Positions 24,434 to 33,909 of a stretch of DNA of 64,000 nt are shown in pieces. Position numbers and translations under genes: made by a program. Positions within the stretch are counted from its first letter, which is position 1; every line of letters starts with the position of its first letter. Origin of the DNA: an uncultured Bacteroidales bacterium (lineage in GTDB: Bacteria; Bacteroidota; Bacteroidia; Bacteroidales; Muribaculaceae); assembly GCA_902785925.1 (NCBI GenBank), contig CADAAI010000001.1:62001-126000 (forward strand). Direction: 5' to 3'. Under the pieces are notes generated by a model. It saw only the letters and a program-made list of their open reading frames with translations. It was not told the DNA's origin and made no database searches.

Positions 24434-25545
24434 AGACAAGCCATTGAAAAAACCAAATTTTTAAACATAAATCTTAGAATTTACGTTTTTAATTCCTGAA
24501 GACAGCATTTAAATTTGAGATTTCTGTGCCCCACACACAACATTAAAGCAAATATTTAAATTAACTGCACTATTATATTACTTTTCAACATGTTATAATA
24601 CCACAAAACCAATCAATTACCCCTATTAGACTAAAGACAGCCAAAAATCCAACCAAATAATACATATTGACATACTTAAAAGTCTGATTTTCATGATAAT
24701 ATGGAGATTGTGAATTTTTATTAAAGTCTATTTTATTTGATTTTGCAAACTTTATAAACGCAAATTACCGAAATCACACTAGTCCCGATGGCAAGAATTT
24801 TGATTTTATAGAACAGAATTGGCGGTTAATGTTTGCAAAGACTCCACCGCCCCACCCTGTTCGGTTTGGTAAACACCCAATGGTAAAGTTACCATTTTTG
24901 TCGAAAGTTCAAAATCTAGGGCATGGAAACCATAATGCCCCAACGAAATCCAAGATATTGAATTCTGAAGGGCTTAAAACGTCAGGAAAACAGCAAACTC
25001 AACACCATCAAACCACCGATTATCAATGAGTTTACACCAGTCATGCACACATATAGAATTGCCCCTAAAAACCGCCCAGAAAAACTCAAAATGCCCCCTC
25101 TCCATGGACAAATATGCCCTTAGAAACTTTACCATTCTCCTGTTTTCACTATTTTAGAGCTAAAAATGGCAAGAAACACACCTGTTTCGACATTTTCCGA
25201 GACAATCCTCTCCCACTCTTCTCCCACAATATGGCAACTCAACAAAGCAAAAAAGAGACCCTGAATCAAATTAAGATCATCCCATCTTTGTTAACCATGA
25301 GATAGCGCCCTATCCCACCCCACTTTTTTCAAGGTCAGAATTTGTAGTGCTGAAAAATTTTCGATTCTCGCGAGGATAAAAAAATAGGGAATCTGCCAAC
25401 AATACGACTTTTGGACTACTCATTTTTTGCCGTGCAAAGGACCAACTCCACCATAACTAGGTGCAATGAGTTCCACCCTACCATTACATTTAACAAAAGA
25501 ACAGAAGATGAAAAGAGAAACAAAATTATTCACATAAAGGCAATG
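24434..25545. other. 1.1-kb gene-free stretch
   Basis: No convincing coding frame: the plus-strand frames at 24829-25029 and 25114-25305 have unusual composition, no promoter and no recognisable content. The left half is very AT-rich; the right half has C-rich patches (ccaccgccccaccc, tcccaccccac). Small inverted repeats include ATGGTAA-AG-TTACCAT (24880-24895) followed by T residues, which could be a small RNA terminator. No TANNTTTG box could be tied to it. Confidence 0.5.
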
Positions 25546-25578
25546 AAAAAACACCGCAATTCTTTGCGGTGTTTTGTT
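25546..25578 (-). terminator. Terminator (both directions possible)
   Basis: AAAACACCGCAA pairs with TTGCGGTGTTTT around a short loop. A and T tracts on the two sides let it work either way; the gene it would serve is the minus-strand one at 25639. Confidence 0.75.
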
Positions 25579-25638
25579 TCCTAGCTTTAGTCATATTGTC
25601 TCTTATCGCTCCAGCATCCTACTAACCTATTTATAAAA

Positions 25639-25827
25639 CTAGTTCTTCTTTATTATCCAATAACCCACATACTGGGCATCACGAGCTTTGCGTCCAAAAC
25701 GTCGTTCACACTCATCACCAATTTCATAATCAGATGGTGAAGAAAAGCTTGAGACCACCTGTATAGTAGTACCCTTCGGCATTCCAGCTCGACTTTCTTT
25801 AAGAATACATGTAAAAACTGTCTTCAT
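25639..25827 (-). CDS. Small conserved-looking protein (62 aa)
   Basis: A 62-residue soluble protein (MKTVFTCILKES..., then GTTIQVVSS and YVGYWIIKKN). It may belong to a group of small Bacteroidales proteins that begin MKTV(F/Y)T and alternate beta-strands, but I cannot name a function. It has a good terminator 60 bases after the stop and stands alone, divergent from the gene at 26025. No -7 box was found in its direction. Confidence 0.6.
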   Translation of the reverse strand: MKTVFTCILKESRAGMPKGTTIQVVSSFSSPSDYEIGDECERRFGRKARDAQYVGYWIIKKN

Positions 25828-26012
25828 AATCGTAATAAATTTGTTGACTACTCTTTGAAAGGATTTTCAGCTTGGTCCTTTTATTTTGATTCTAAATGGA
25901 TTTTTTACAAAAATAGAAGAAAAGGATGGGAAGCACTTGGTCCATTTTGGTCCTTTTGGGGTGGTTGTTGATAAAAAAGAGAGGTTGTGTTGTGGATTGG
26001 TTATAATTTGAT

Positions 26013-26020
26013 TAAATTTG
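26013..26020 (+). promoter_or_regulatory. -7 box (TAAATTTG) ahead of the kinase-linked gene
   Basis: TAAATTTG lies only 5 bases ahead of the ATG at 26025. Either translation is nearly leaderless or it starts at the next ATG (26055). A second match lies at 25836-25843. Confidence 0.55.
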
Positions 26021-26024
26021 TGGC

Positions 26025-26621
26025 ATGAAATCAGAGAAAGCGAAAAACGTCGAGATGATAAAGGCCCTTAAGCATGAGGTGGAGATAGTGTGTCAACACC
26101 CAATGCAGACGCCACGTGACTTTGACTGGCTTAGCGATCAGCTTGGACAGATGGGAGAACGCCTGTCATCCACCACTCTAAAACGCTGCTGGGGTTACTT
26201 GCCTGAGGAAGTGACATCACGACCTCACACCCTCGATGTTCTTGCACATTTTCTGGGATACTACAACTTCAACCATTTTGTGACAGCTCGTGAAATTGAC
26301 AATGGTCCTTCGAGCGACCCTGTCCTTGGCAAAAGCCTCAACCCATCGAGCGACCTTGGTATGAACGAGCGAGTAATGCTCACATGGCAACCAGGCCGTG
26401 TTTGCGTGATTCGCCATCTGGGCAATGGGATGTTTGTGGTTGACGAGGCAGAACGCACCCGTTTACAACCAGGCAACACTTTCTATTGCGGCCTGATAAT
26501 TGAGGGAGAACAACTATATCTGAACAATCTAGTCCAGGCTGGACAACGTCCTCGCACCTATTGCTGCGGTATGCTTAACGGCATCCACTTTCAGGTGATT
26601 ACCAACGAAGAAAATAGTTAG
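26025..26621 (+). CDS. Kinase-linked protein with HTH-like N-terminus
   Basis: A 198-residue protein. Residues about 12-85 resemble an N-terminal region seen in a number of Bacteroidales proteins (LSSTTLKRCWGYL, then PHTLDVLAHFLGY), which looks like a helical DNA-binding or adaptor domain. The C-terminal ~90 residues are beta-rich with no known motif. It is followed 50 bases later by a Ser/Thr kinase gene on the same strand, so the pair may form a signalling unit. The -7 box at 26013-26020 makes a start at 26055 possible. Confidence 0.7.
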   Translation: MKSEKAKNVEMIKALKHEVEIVCQHPMQTPRDFDWLSDQLGQMGERLSSTTLKRCWGYLPEEVTSRPHTLDVLAHFLGYYNFNHFVTAREIDNGPSSDPVLGKSLNPSSDLGMNERVMLTWQPGRVCVIRHLGNGMFVVDEAERTRLQPGNTFYCGLIIEGEQLYLNNLVQAGQRPRTYCCGMLNGIHFQVITNEENS

Positions 26622-26671
26622 GCCCTAATTGAACACATTTCAATCGAGTACCATTAAAACAATCTCCATAC

Positions 26672-28027
26672 ATGATAGACGACTTATCGGCATCGGGATT
26701 TCAAGATGAGAGCACATTTGAGAGCGTGAACTCCAAGTTCACACAGATTGAAAGGCTAGGTTCTCATGGGCACAATGTGCTAGCCCGCGCCAAACGATAC
26801 GGTCGCTGGTATCTTCTAAAGGGGTTGACTCAAGAGCATGCACACGATGAGATGTACTGTGAGTCGCTAAAAAAGGAGTTTGACATCATGATGCGGTTAC
26901 AGCATCCAGGTGTAGTGCAGGCAGTGTCGCTGGAAGAAGTTGAAGACCTGGGCACCTGCATTGTGATGGAATGGGTCGAGGGCTATACCCTTAAAGAATG
27001 GCTTAAAAAGAATCCACCACGTGAAGAACGCATTCATGTGATGAATCAGCTACTGAGCACCATTTCCCACATACATGACCATGGAATTGTGCATCGTGAT
27101 ATCAAGCCTAGCAATATCATGATAACGAGTAGCGGCAAGAATGTGAAAATCATTGACTTTGGACTTGCCGACACCGATGTTCACGCAATACTCAAGCAGC
27201 CAGCCGGCACAGAACAATATATGGCACCCGAGCAAGCTTCAACAAGCAAGCCAGATGTTCGCAACGACATCTACAGTTTAGGATTGGTTTTGCGTGAGCT
27301 GGAGCTTGGCCGCCAATACAAGGCGCCTATTGCTCGCTGCCTAATGCCCATTGCCGAACGTTACCAAAACACCGAAGAGCTCAAAGCAGACCTTCGCCGC
27401 CGCGAGTCGCGCCGCCGCACTACTGCCATTGGTGCAGCAGCTTTAGGTCTCGCTACCATACTCGCCACGACAGCCATTCTTGCCATTCATTTCGATCGAA
27501 AAGACCCCAGCAAGATATATGTAAAAGACAATCAAGCACGTCAACAGGTTGACTCCCTGCGCAACGTACTTAACGAGACTGCCGACTTGATGGAACAAAG
27601 CCAGCAGGAGCAGGATAGCCTGCGCAATCATCTGGGCAGCATGAACGACACCATTAACCAGCTGAACGTCGCCAACTCGCAACTGCGCTCGGCACAAATG
27701 GAACGCGAAGCAAGGCAAAAATTGGTTGACAATGCCATTGCCGAGGGCCTGAGAATTATAGACGCCACCAATGCTGCAACCCATATCAAAGAGCACGCTG
27801 ACACGCTGAGTGACAGCAAATATATGTGGATAGACTGGCATTACCAGACTGTTCAAGGTGAGAAGAAAATTCCAGATTACATGAACAATATCCGTAACAA
27901 GTTCACTAGCAAGGAACTTGCCGAGATAGAGTATGCCCTAAAAGAGCACTGCAATAATTACGAGAGCCAGATCCGCAAGAAACTTGACAAGGTGGGAGGA
28001 TTTACTAGTGTGGTTGATGATAAGTAG
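26672..28027 (+). CDS. Eukaryotic-like Ser/Thr protein kinase with one membrane span
   Basis: A 451-residue Hanks-type kinase. The catalytic domain (about 22-235) has K50 (WYLLKG), H141-R-D143 with KPSN, D162-F-G164 and an APE variant (APEQAS). The ATP loop is shortened (LGSHGHNV). One membrane span lies at about 252-275, then a coiled coil (about 290-350) and a ~90-residue C-terminal part, presumably extracytoplasmic. PASTA repeats are absent, so it is not of the PknB/PrkC type. It overlaps the convergent LRR gene by 23 bases. The target is unknown; the upstream protein is a candidate. Confidence 0.88.
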   Translation: MIDDLSASGFQDESTFESVNSKFTQIERLGSHGHNVLARAKRYGRWYLLKGLTQEHAHDEMYCESLKKEFDIMMRLQHPGVVQAVSLEEVEDLGTCIVMEWVEGYTLKEWLKKNPPREERIHVMNQLLSTISHIHDHGIVHRDIKPSNIMITSSGKNVKIIDFGLADTDVHAILKQPAGTEQYMAPEQASTSKPDVRNDIYSLGLVLRELELGRQYKAPIARCLMPIAERYQNTEELKADLRRRESRRRTTAIGAAALGLATILATTAILAIHFDRKDPSKIYVKDNQARQQVDSLRNVLNETADLMEQSQQEQDSLRNHLGSMNDTINQLNVANSQLRSAQMEREARQKLVDNAIAEGLRIIDATNAATHIKEHADTLSDSKYMWIDWHYQTVQGEKKIPDYMNNIRNKFTSKELAEIEYALKEHCNNYESQIRKKLDKVGGFTSVVDDK

Positions 28028-28685
28028 CACGGGAATGGCGCAAGGCCTCTATTTCCTTTTGTAGCTGTTTCTCTTTTTCTTGAGTTTTTCTCAGTTCACT
28101 TTCCAAGTTATTGATTTGTACATCAATCTCATCAATTCTCAATTCACTGCCATCAGGCATGTGCGACTGTATGATCTTAAACTCCTTCCAGCCAGGTGCA
28201 TTGCGATAAGCCTCCTCACATCCCACGGGCACCACTACTATAGTGGTGAGAGTGTGATAAGGCTCAATCACCTCGTCCCAAGTACAACCATAGAAAGGAT
28301 GCTTGTTGTTCAATGATGGAGGTTCACAACGTCCTGTCTTAATTACCCTGAGATTAGGACAATCAAGCAAGGCCCCTTTCAATAAGCCACCAACATTATT
28401 TCCCATATCCAAAACCATTAAATTCCGACAACCGCGGAATGCTCCAGGCCCTATCTCTACCACAGGATATTTGCGTCCGTACCATGTTACCATATCGGGT
28501 ATCTTCGCCTCGGTGATTGTCATATCGAGGCATGTGTCGAGAGTAAGGTGAGGTGCATCCCAATTGCTGTAGAGAAATACTCCCTGAGTAATGCGCTTGA
28601 TGCGTCCCTGCGACACTCCATCAAAGCTCGTCATGACAGCCAATGCCACGAGCAGTATGGTTAGTATGTGCCTATTTCTATTCAT
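28005..28685 (-). CDS. Exported leucine-rich-repeat (BspA-like) protein with coiled-coil end
   Basis: A 226-residue protein with a signal peptide (about 1-26), a short BspA/LRR_5-like region (about 70-165, with VVEIGPGAFRGCRNLMVLDM and a FYGC motif) and a Glu/Lys/Gln-rich coiled coil at the end (about 183-218). Such repeats usually serve surface binding. The ATG overlaps the uvrA stop region by 8 bases, so it is probably translated from the uvrA transcript. It converges with the kinase gene. Confidence 0.75.
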   Translation of the reverse strand: MNRNRHILTILLVALAVMTSFDGVSQGRIKRITQGVFLYSNWDAPHLTLDTCLDMTITEAKIPDMVTWYGRKYPVVEIGPGAFRGCRNLMVLDMGNNVGGLLKGALLDCPNLRVIKTGRCEPPSLNNKHPFYGCTWDEVIEPYHTLTTIVVVPVGCEEAYRNAPGWKEFKIIQSHMPDGSELRIDEIDVQINNLESELRKTQEKEKQLQKEIEALRHSRATYHQPH

Positions 28686-31518
28686 AGGTTTGAAGTTCAG
28701 TTTTAAGGTATTGTGCAGTTATGGATGTGGTAGATTGAGCAACTTGCTCGGGAGTGCCAGCAGCGACCAATTCGCCACCGTTGCGTCCACCATCGGGGCC
28801 GAGGTCGATAATGTAGTCGGCACACTTGATGACATCCATGTTATGCTCGATTACAATCACGGTATTTCCCTTAGCCACAAGACGATTAAGCACACCAAGT
28901 AGAATTTTGATATCTTCGAAATGTAGTCCCGTGGTGGGCTCGTCGAGAATGTACAATGTCTTGCCTGTGTCTTTCTTGGATAGCTCGGCTGCAAGTTTAA
29001 CACGCTGGCTCTCACCTCCCGAGAGAGTGCTTGATGGCTGGCCAAGTTTAATGTACCCAAGACCCACATCTTGCAGAACTTTAATCTTGTGAAGAATGTT
29101 TGGCACCGCCTCGAAAAACTCCACAGCCTGATTGATGGTCATGTCAAGCACGTCGGCAATCGACTTGCCCTTGAAGCGCACCTCGAGTGTCTCACGGTTG
29201 TAGCGCATACCTCCACACGCCTCACAAGGCACCAGAACATCGGGGAGGAAGTTCATCTCTACCGTCTTGTAGCCGTTGCCCTTGCACACCTCACACCTAC
29301 CACCACTAGTATTGAACGAGAATCGTCCAGGCTTATATCCACGAATCTTGGCCTCAGGCAGATTGACAAAGAGATTACGGATGTCGGTAAAGATATTAGT
29401 GTAGGTGGCGGCATTAGAGCGTGGCGTGCGTCCCAGCGGTGATTGGTCGACCGTAACCACCTTATCGACATGCTCCAAACCCTCGATAGAATCGTAAGGG
29501 AGCGGTTCGGTGAGTGAACGGTAGAATCGCTGGCTCAAAATGGGTTGCAACGTGGCGTTGATGAGTGACGACTTACCGCTACCACTCACACCCGTAACAC
29601 AAATGAAAGTACCCAAAGGAATCGTTACATCCACATTCTTGAGATTGTTACCTCGACATCCACGCAAAGTTATCGCCTTGCCATTGCTTTTGCGCCGCTC
29701 GGCAGGCACCTCAATCTTCTCGGCCCCATTCAAATACCGTGCCGTGATAGTGTCGGCCTTGAGTAGTTGCTGTGGCGTGCCTGCAAATACAACTTTTCCA
29801 CCTCGACGCCCAGCCTTGGGCCCTATGTCGACCACATAGTCGGCTTCGAGCATCATGTCGCGGTCGTGCTCCACAACTAGAATAGTGTTACCATCGTCAC
29901 GCAGATGCTTAAGCGAGTCGATAAGGCGCTTATTGTCGCGCTGATGCAAACCGATACTTGGCTCGTCAAGGATATAAAGCACATTGACCAGCTGCGAACC
30001 AATCTGCGTAGCGAGTCTAATTCGCTGGCTCTCACCACCCGACAGCGATGCGCTGCTGCGGTTGAGCGACACATAGTCGAGCCCCACATCGAGCAGGAAT
30101 GACAGACGACTATTTATTTCCTTCACCACTTCCTCGGCAATCGCCCATTGGCGCTCAGGAAGCTGATTGTGGAGATCGAGCATCCATTCACGCAGCTGCG
30201 CTATATCCATCCTCGCCAGCTCAGCAATATTCTTGCCAGCAAGACGGAAGTGCAGTGCCACCTTGTTCAGGCGGTCGCCGTGACACTCGGGACACACCAC
30301 ACGCGAGAAGAATTGCCCAGCCCACTTCTGCGCTTTAGACGTGGCATTCTCGCTCTGTTGCATCTCTATATACTTCACCAAACCATCATAAGAGAGGAAA
30401 TAGTTACTGGTGCTCATCGTCTCATTCTTGATATTGAGTCGCTCGTCGGTGCCATTCATAATGTCATCGACAGCCTCTTCGGGCAAATCACACAATGGCG
30501 TGTCGAGCGAAGCCCCATATTTCTCACAAATAGCCTGTATCTGCCAGAAGATGAGCGAATTTTTATATTTCCCGAGCGTCGTGATGCCACCGTTGCGAAT
30601 TGACAATGACTGGTCGGGCATTATCTTCTCCTTATCGATAATATTGACAAAACCCAACCCTTTGCACTTGTGGCAAGCTCCCTGAGGCGAATTGAACGAG
30701 AAACTATGGGGAGCAGGTTCAGGATAGGACAAACCAGTAACTGGATCCATTAGAGAGCGACTATAGTGCTCAATCGCACCATCCTCGGCATCCATTACCA
30801 TGAGCTGCCCATCACCTTGCTTAAAGCAGGTGTTGATTGTGTCGCGCAAGCGTACCTCATCCTTGGCATTCACCTTGAGGCGATCGACAACTAGCTCCAC
30901 ATCGTGGTTGCGATAACGGTCGAGCTTCATGCCAAAAGTAATCTCACGCAATTCACCATCGACTCTAACGTGCAGATACCCTTTCTTGCGCAACTGCTCA
31001 AAAAGGTCCTTGTAGTGACCCTTGCGATTCTTTACCAGCGGTGCAAGCATGTAAATCTTCTTGCCCTCGTAACGATCAAGAATCAAGCTCAGAATCTTGT
31101 CGAGGGAATACTTAACCATTTTCTCACCCGAAAGGTAGCTGAAAGCATCGCTTGCGCGGGCAAAGAGAAGACGCAGGTAGTCGTAGACCTCGGTCACGGT
31201 TCCCACCGTTGAGCGCGGATTTTTATTGGTAGTCTTCTGCCCAATCGAAATCACAGGACTTAGTCCTGAAATTTTATCTACGTCGGGACGCTCGAGCACC
31301 CCAAGCATATTGCGGGCATAGGAAGAGAACGTCTCAAGATATCGCCGCTGACCCTCAGCGAAAATAGTGTCAAAAGCCAACGACGACTTACCACTGCCAC
31401 TAAGCCCAGTGATAACACTGATCTTGTAGTGAGGCAAGTCGACATCTATATTCTTGAGATTGTGAACCCTTGCGCCAAGCACCGAGACACAATCCACTTC
31501 CTTTCCCTTATATTTCAT
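28678..31518 (-). CDS. uvrA: UvrA-type excinuclease ATPase (paralogue lacking the first zinc CxxC)
   Basis: A 946-residue UvrA with both ABC ATPase halves: Walker A GLSGSGKSSLAFDT and GVSGSGKSSLINAT, and two SGGESQR signatures. The C-terminal zinc module is complete (CEVCKGNGY...CEACGG). In the first module only one Cys pair (CHKC) is left; the partner pair is replaced by MDPVTGLSYPEP. This matches a UvrA paralogue I recall in Bacteroidetes, so it may not be the main repair UvrA. The UvrB-interaction region seems present. It is followed by an overlapping LRR gene. Confidence 0.93.
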   Translation of the reverse strand: MKYKGKEVDCVSVLGARVHNLKNIDVDLPHYKISVITGLSGSGKSSLAFDTIFAEGQRRYLETFSSYARNMLGVLERPDVDKISGLSPVISIGQKTTNKNPRSTVGTVTEVYDYLRLLFARASDAFSYLSGEKMVKYSLDKILSLILDRYEGKKIYMLAPLVKNRKGHYKDLFEQLRKKGYLHVRVDGELREITFGMKLDRYRNHDVELVVDRLKVNAKDEVRLRDTINTCFKQGDGQLMVMDAEDGAIEHYSRSLMDPVTGLSYPEPAPHSFSFNSPQGACHKCKGLGFVNIIDKEKIMPDQSLSIRNGGITTLGKYKNSLIFWQIQAICEKYGASLDTPLCDLPEEAVDDIMNGTDERLNIKNETMSTSNYFLSYDGLVKYIEMQQSENATSKAQKWAGQFFSRVVCPECHGDRLNKVALHFRLAGKNIAELARMDIAQLREWMLDLHNQLPERQWAIAEEVVKEINSRLSFLLDVGLDYVSLNRSSASLSGGESQRIRLATQIGSQLVNVLYILDEPSIGLHQRDNKRLIDSLKHLRDDGNTILVVEHDRDMMLEADYVVDIGPKAGRRGGKVVFAGTPQQLLKADTITARYLNGAEKIEVPAERRKSNGKAITLRGCRGNNLKNVDVTIPLGTFICVTGVSGSGKSSLINATLQPILSQRFYRSLTEPLPYDSIEGLEHVDKVVTVDQSPLGRTPRSNAATYTNIFTDIRNLFVNLPEAKIRGYKPGRFSFNTSGGRCEVCKGNGYKTVEMNFLPDVLVPCEACGGMRYNRETLEVRFKGKSIADVLDMTINQAVEFFEAVPNILHKIKVLQDVGLGYIKLGQPSSTLSGGESQRVKLAAELSKKDTGKTLYILDEPTTGLHFEDIKILLGVLNRLVAKGNTVIVIEHNMDVIKCADYIIDLGPDGGRNGGELVAAGTPEQVAQSTTSITAQYLKTELQTYE

Positions 31519-31542
31519 TGAGACTAGAGTCGATAATCCAAT

Positions 31543-32484
31543 TTAGTCAATGACCCAATTGCTGTTGTACACGGAGTTACCAGCTGTACTGCGGTAGAGT
31601 GAATCGCGCTTAGGCACCTTAACTCTGTAGACCTTACCAGAAGCATTGGGTAGCTTGATGCTTCGAATCCAGGGATTAGCGTCGCGCAATTGCGCATAGG
31701 TAATGCCATGCTCGCGGGCCCATGTGGTCCAATTGGCCACAGGAGCATTAACCCTAACCTCATCATATTCAATGGGTTGATATAACTGGTTGCTACGCAA
31801 GCGATATCCAAAGCGTTTTGGATTCTCAAGGAAAATCTTTAATGCAATAATACGGAACACATATCTCGAAGTCTCGGATACGAGTCTCAAGTCGAAAGAA
31901 GTGTTCACTTGCTGACTAGCTAGCTCGTTGGAAATTCTTGTCGTGCCAGCATTGTAGCTTGCACACACGGTAGCCCAATTTCCATACTTAGAATAGGCGT
32001 TGCGCAGATACTGGCAAGCAGCCACGGTCTCCTTCTCGGGATCGTAACGCTCGTCAACATCGTCGTTCACCTCAAGGCCGTACTGTTTTCCTGTCGATGC
32101 CATAAACTGCCAAATACCTGCAGCCTTAGCTGGTGAAAGGGCGTTAATATCGAGTGAACTCTCAGCCACAGCCAAGTAGATGAGATCTTCGGGCATGCGG
32201 TTCTGTTTGAGAATCTCGATCAGCCGTGGAAAATATCGGTTAGCACGCTTGATGATGAGCGATGACATGGTTTGACCATAGATAGTGCCAGTGAGCTCCC
32301 TGTCGAGACGCTCGGCCATGTCGATTCGATCGAAGTCGACCTTATCGCCACAAAAGTTAATAGACTGAGGAATATCGGGGCACGTAACCGCGATATACCC
32401 ATCATTAACACGCTGTGCGCCAGCATAAAATACTGTCGCACACACAAAAAGAGCAATTGCAAATATATGTCTTGTTATTCTCAT
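31543..32484 (-). CDS. Lytic murein transglycosylase (MltD/SLT type)
   Basis: A 313-residue exported enzyme that cuts the glycan strand of peptidoglycan. It has a signal peptide (about 1-23) and an SLT domain (about 85-215) with the catalytic Glu in AESSLDINALSPAKAAGIWQFM and the conserved SYNAGTTRI stretch. The C-terminal ~65 residues (HGITYAQLRDANPWI...VYRVKVPKR) look like one degenerate LysM-type module. It lies 24 bases upstream of uvrA and 12 bases after the T9SS cargo gene, so these minus-strand genes probably form one operon. Confidence 0.88.
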   Translation of the reverse strand: MRITRHIFAIALFVCATVFYAGAQRVNDGYIAVTCPDIPQSINFCGDKVDFDRIDMAERLDRELTGTIYGQTMSSLIIKRANRYFPRLIEILKQNRMPEDLIYLAVAESSLDINALSPAKAAGIWQFMASTGKQYGLEVNDDVDERYDPEKETVAACQYLRNAYSKYGNWATVCASYNAGTTRISNELASQQVNTSFDLRLVSETSRYVFRIIALKIFLENPKRFGYRLRSNQLYQPIEYDEVRVNAPVANWTTWAREHGITYAQLRDANPWIRSIKLPNASGKVYRVKVPKRDSLYRSTAGNSVYNSNWVID

Positions 32485-32496
32485 ACTAAATAATCA

Positions 32497-33840
32497 TTAA
32501 TAGTCGGGATCGTCGATTGCATTATTCATCTCATGCTTCTTGTAACGCAGGATGTTGATGTCACCACTGAGTTTGTAGTCCTTACCATCGCTACCTTTGG
32601 CCTTAATGACATAGAAATAGACTCCAGTGTTCACTAACTTGCCTCGGTAAGTTCCGTCCCACCCGTCGGAGGGATCGGTAAACTCCTTAATCAGATTACC
32701 CCATCGGTTATAAATCCAGCAATGGAACTCAACAATTGACTTATATGAGACCTTCCACTCGTCGTTATCGCCTTCGGTGGAACCAGGCGAAAAGAAGTTA
32801 GGACACAACAATATACTTTCGCCTATATTCACTGATATGGGGTCACTAAAATATTCGCATGAGCCATCACTATTGGCTGCATAGAATCTCCAATAGGTTG
32901 TTCCTGCATCGTTGAAAGTATACTCCACCTCATCTTGCGAGAAGTTCATCAGCAGGTCGTTGAACTCAGGGAAACTGCTCACTTGCCATTCCTTGTAGGT
33001 AACAGCATCGGTACAGTAGGCTTTAAATGTGATTGTTACTGGAGCTGAGCCTCCGAATCCCGAACCTTGAATCGTCTGCTCGTTATCATTATTTCGCTCT
33101 TCCTGAGTAACTTCAAGTTCAACATTTATAGCCTTTGTCTGTAAAGTTTCGGTCGTTTTGCTCTCCCTCTCGTTCCAGAACTCAAGAAATTTGTCACCAC
33201 TGACAGTGAATTGAGTATCGCAATATGGAGCAGGAACAGCAATAGAGCTCTTCAAGAACTTCTCTTCCTCAACGACTTGTTGCTCTTTCCAAGTGGTATT
33301 TTCACTATCCCACTCACGAGTGTAGTAGGTTATTTTTATTTCACGGTCAAGCGTTTTAGTGCCATCATACTTAATCTCGGGACCACTACCATCGATGTGC
33401 AAGAGAGCTGTTCCACAGTCGCTATTTTCTTGATCGACCGAAGCGCTGTTGATATGAAGCCGGCACTTGCTGTAGTCTATTACCCACAAATAGGTAGTTT
33501 GGGAGTCACCTTCCTTGATGATGTAACCCCTATCGGCCCTCACTGGAGTCAAAGAAGTCACATTGCCATCGTGGTCAACATCAATATCGTTGTAAACCCT
33601 TTCACCCAGGTCGTTGATTATGATTTCCTGCCAACTCACATTGTAAGGGTCGATACTGGCTGTGTATTTCATAGTCACTCCTTGTGCCGAGTATAGTACA
33701 TAAACCGCCATGCTGCCAGTGCTGGAAGATCTCCCTTCGACATATACTGGCTTGCTGTTGCCCTCAAAGCTAACTTGTGCCACAGCTGATGACACACTCA
33801 TGGCCAAAATAGCCATTATAATATATTTAGCAATCTTCAT
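32497..33840 (-). CDS. Secreted protein with CHU_C-type (T9SS type B) sorting domain
   Basis: A 447-residue exported protein. The signal peptide begins at M(33840) (MKIAKYIIMA...AVAQ); the longer frame to 33888 is not used. The body is beta-rich with no known enzyme motif. The last ~90 residues are the gliding-motility-associated C-terminal domain: CPNFFSPGSTEGDNDEW, IYNRWGNLIKEF, DGWDGTYRGK, GVYFYVIKA. That domain sends proteins out through the type IX system, in keeping with porV at 61843. Operon with the transglycosylase. Confidence 0.88.
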   Translation of the reverse strand: MKIAKYIIMAILAMSVSSAVAQVSFEGNSKPVYVEGRSSSTGSMAVYVLYSAQGVTMKYTASIDPYNVSWQEIIINDLGERVYNDIDVDHDGNVTSLTPVRADRGYIIKEGDSQTTYLWVIDYSKCRLHINSASVDQENSDCGTALLHIDGSGPEIKYDGTKTLDREIKITYYTREWDSENTTWKEQQVVEEEKFLKSSIAVPAPYCDTQFTVSGDKFLEFWNERESKTTETLQTKAINVELEVTQEERNNDNEQTIQGSGFGGSAPVTITFKAYCTDAVTYKEWQVSSFPEFNDLLMNFSQDEVEYTFNDAGTTYWRFYAANSDGSCEYFSDPISVNIGESILLCPNFFSPGSTEGDNDEWKVSYKSIVEFHCWIYNRWGNLIKEFTDPSDGWDGTYRGKLVNTGVYFYVIKAKGSDGKDYKLSGDINILRYKKHEMNNAIDDPDY

Positions 33841-33909
33841 ATAATATAAACGTAAGAGCGGTGCTAAAAATTGCCTCACAACCAACATTGCAAAAAAGCA
33901 TTGGCCTTT

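Noticed and set aside
24829..25305. Two plus-strand frames of 66 and 63 residues
   Set aside because: No promoter, no family resemblance and odd composition in a long gene-free stretch.
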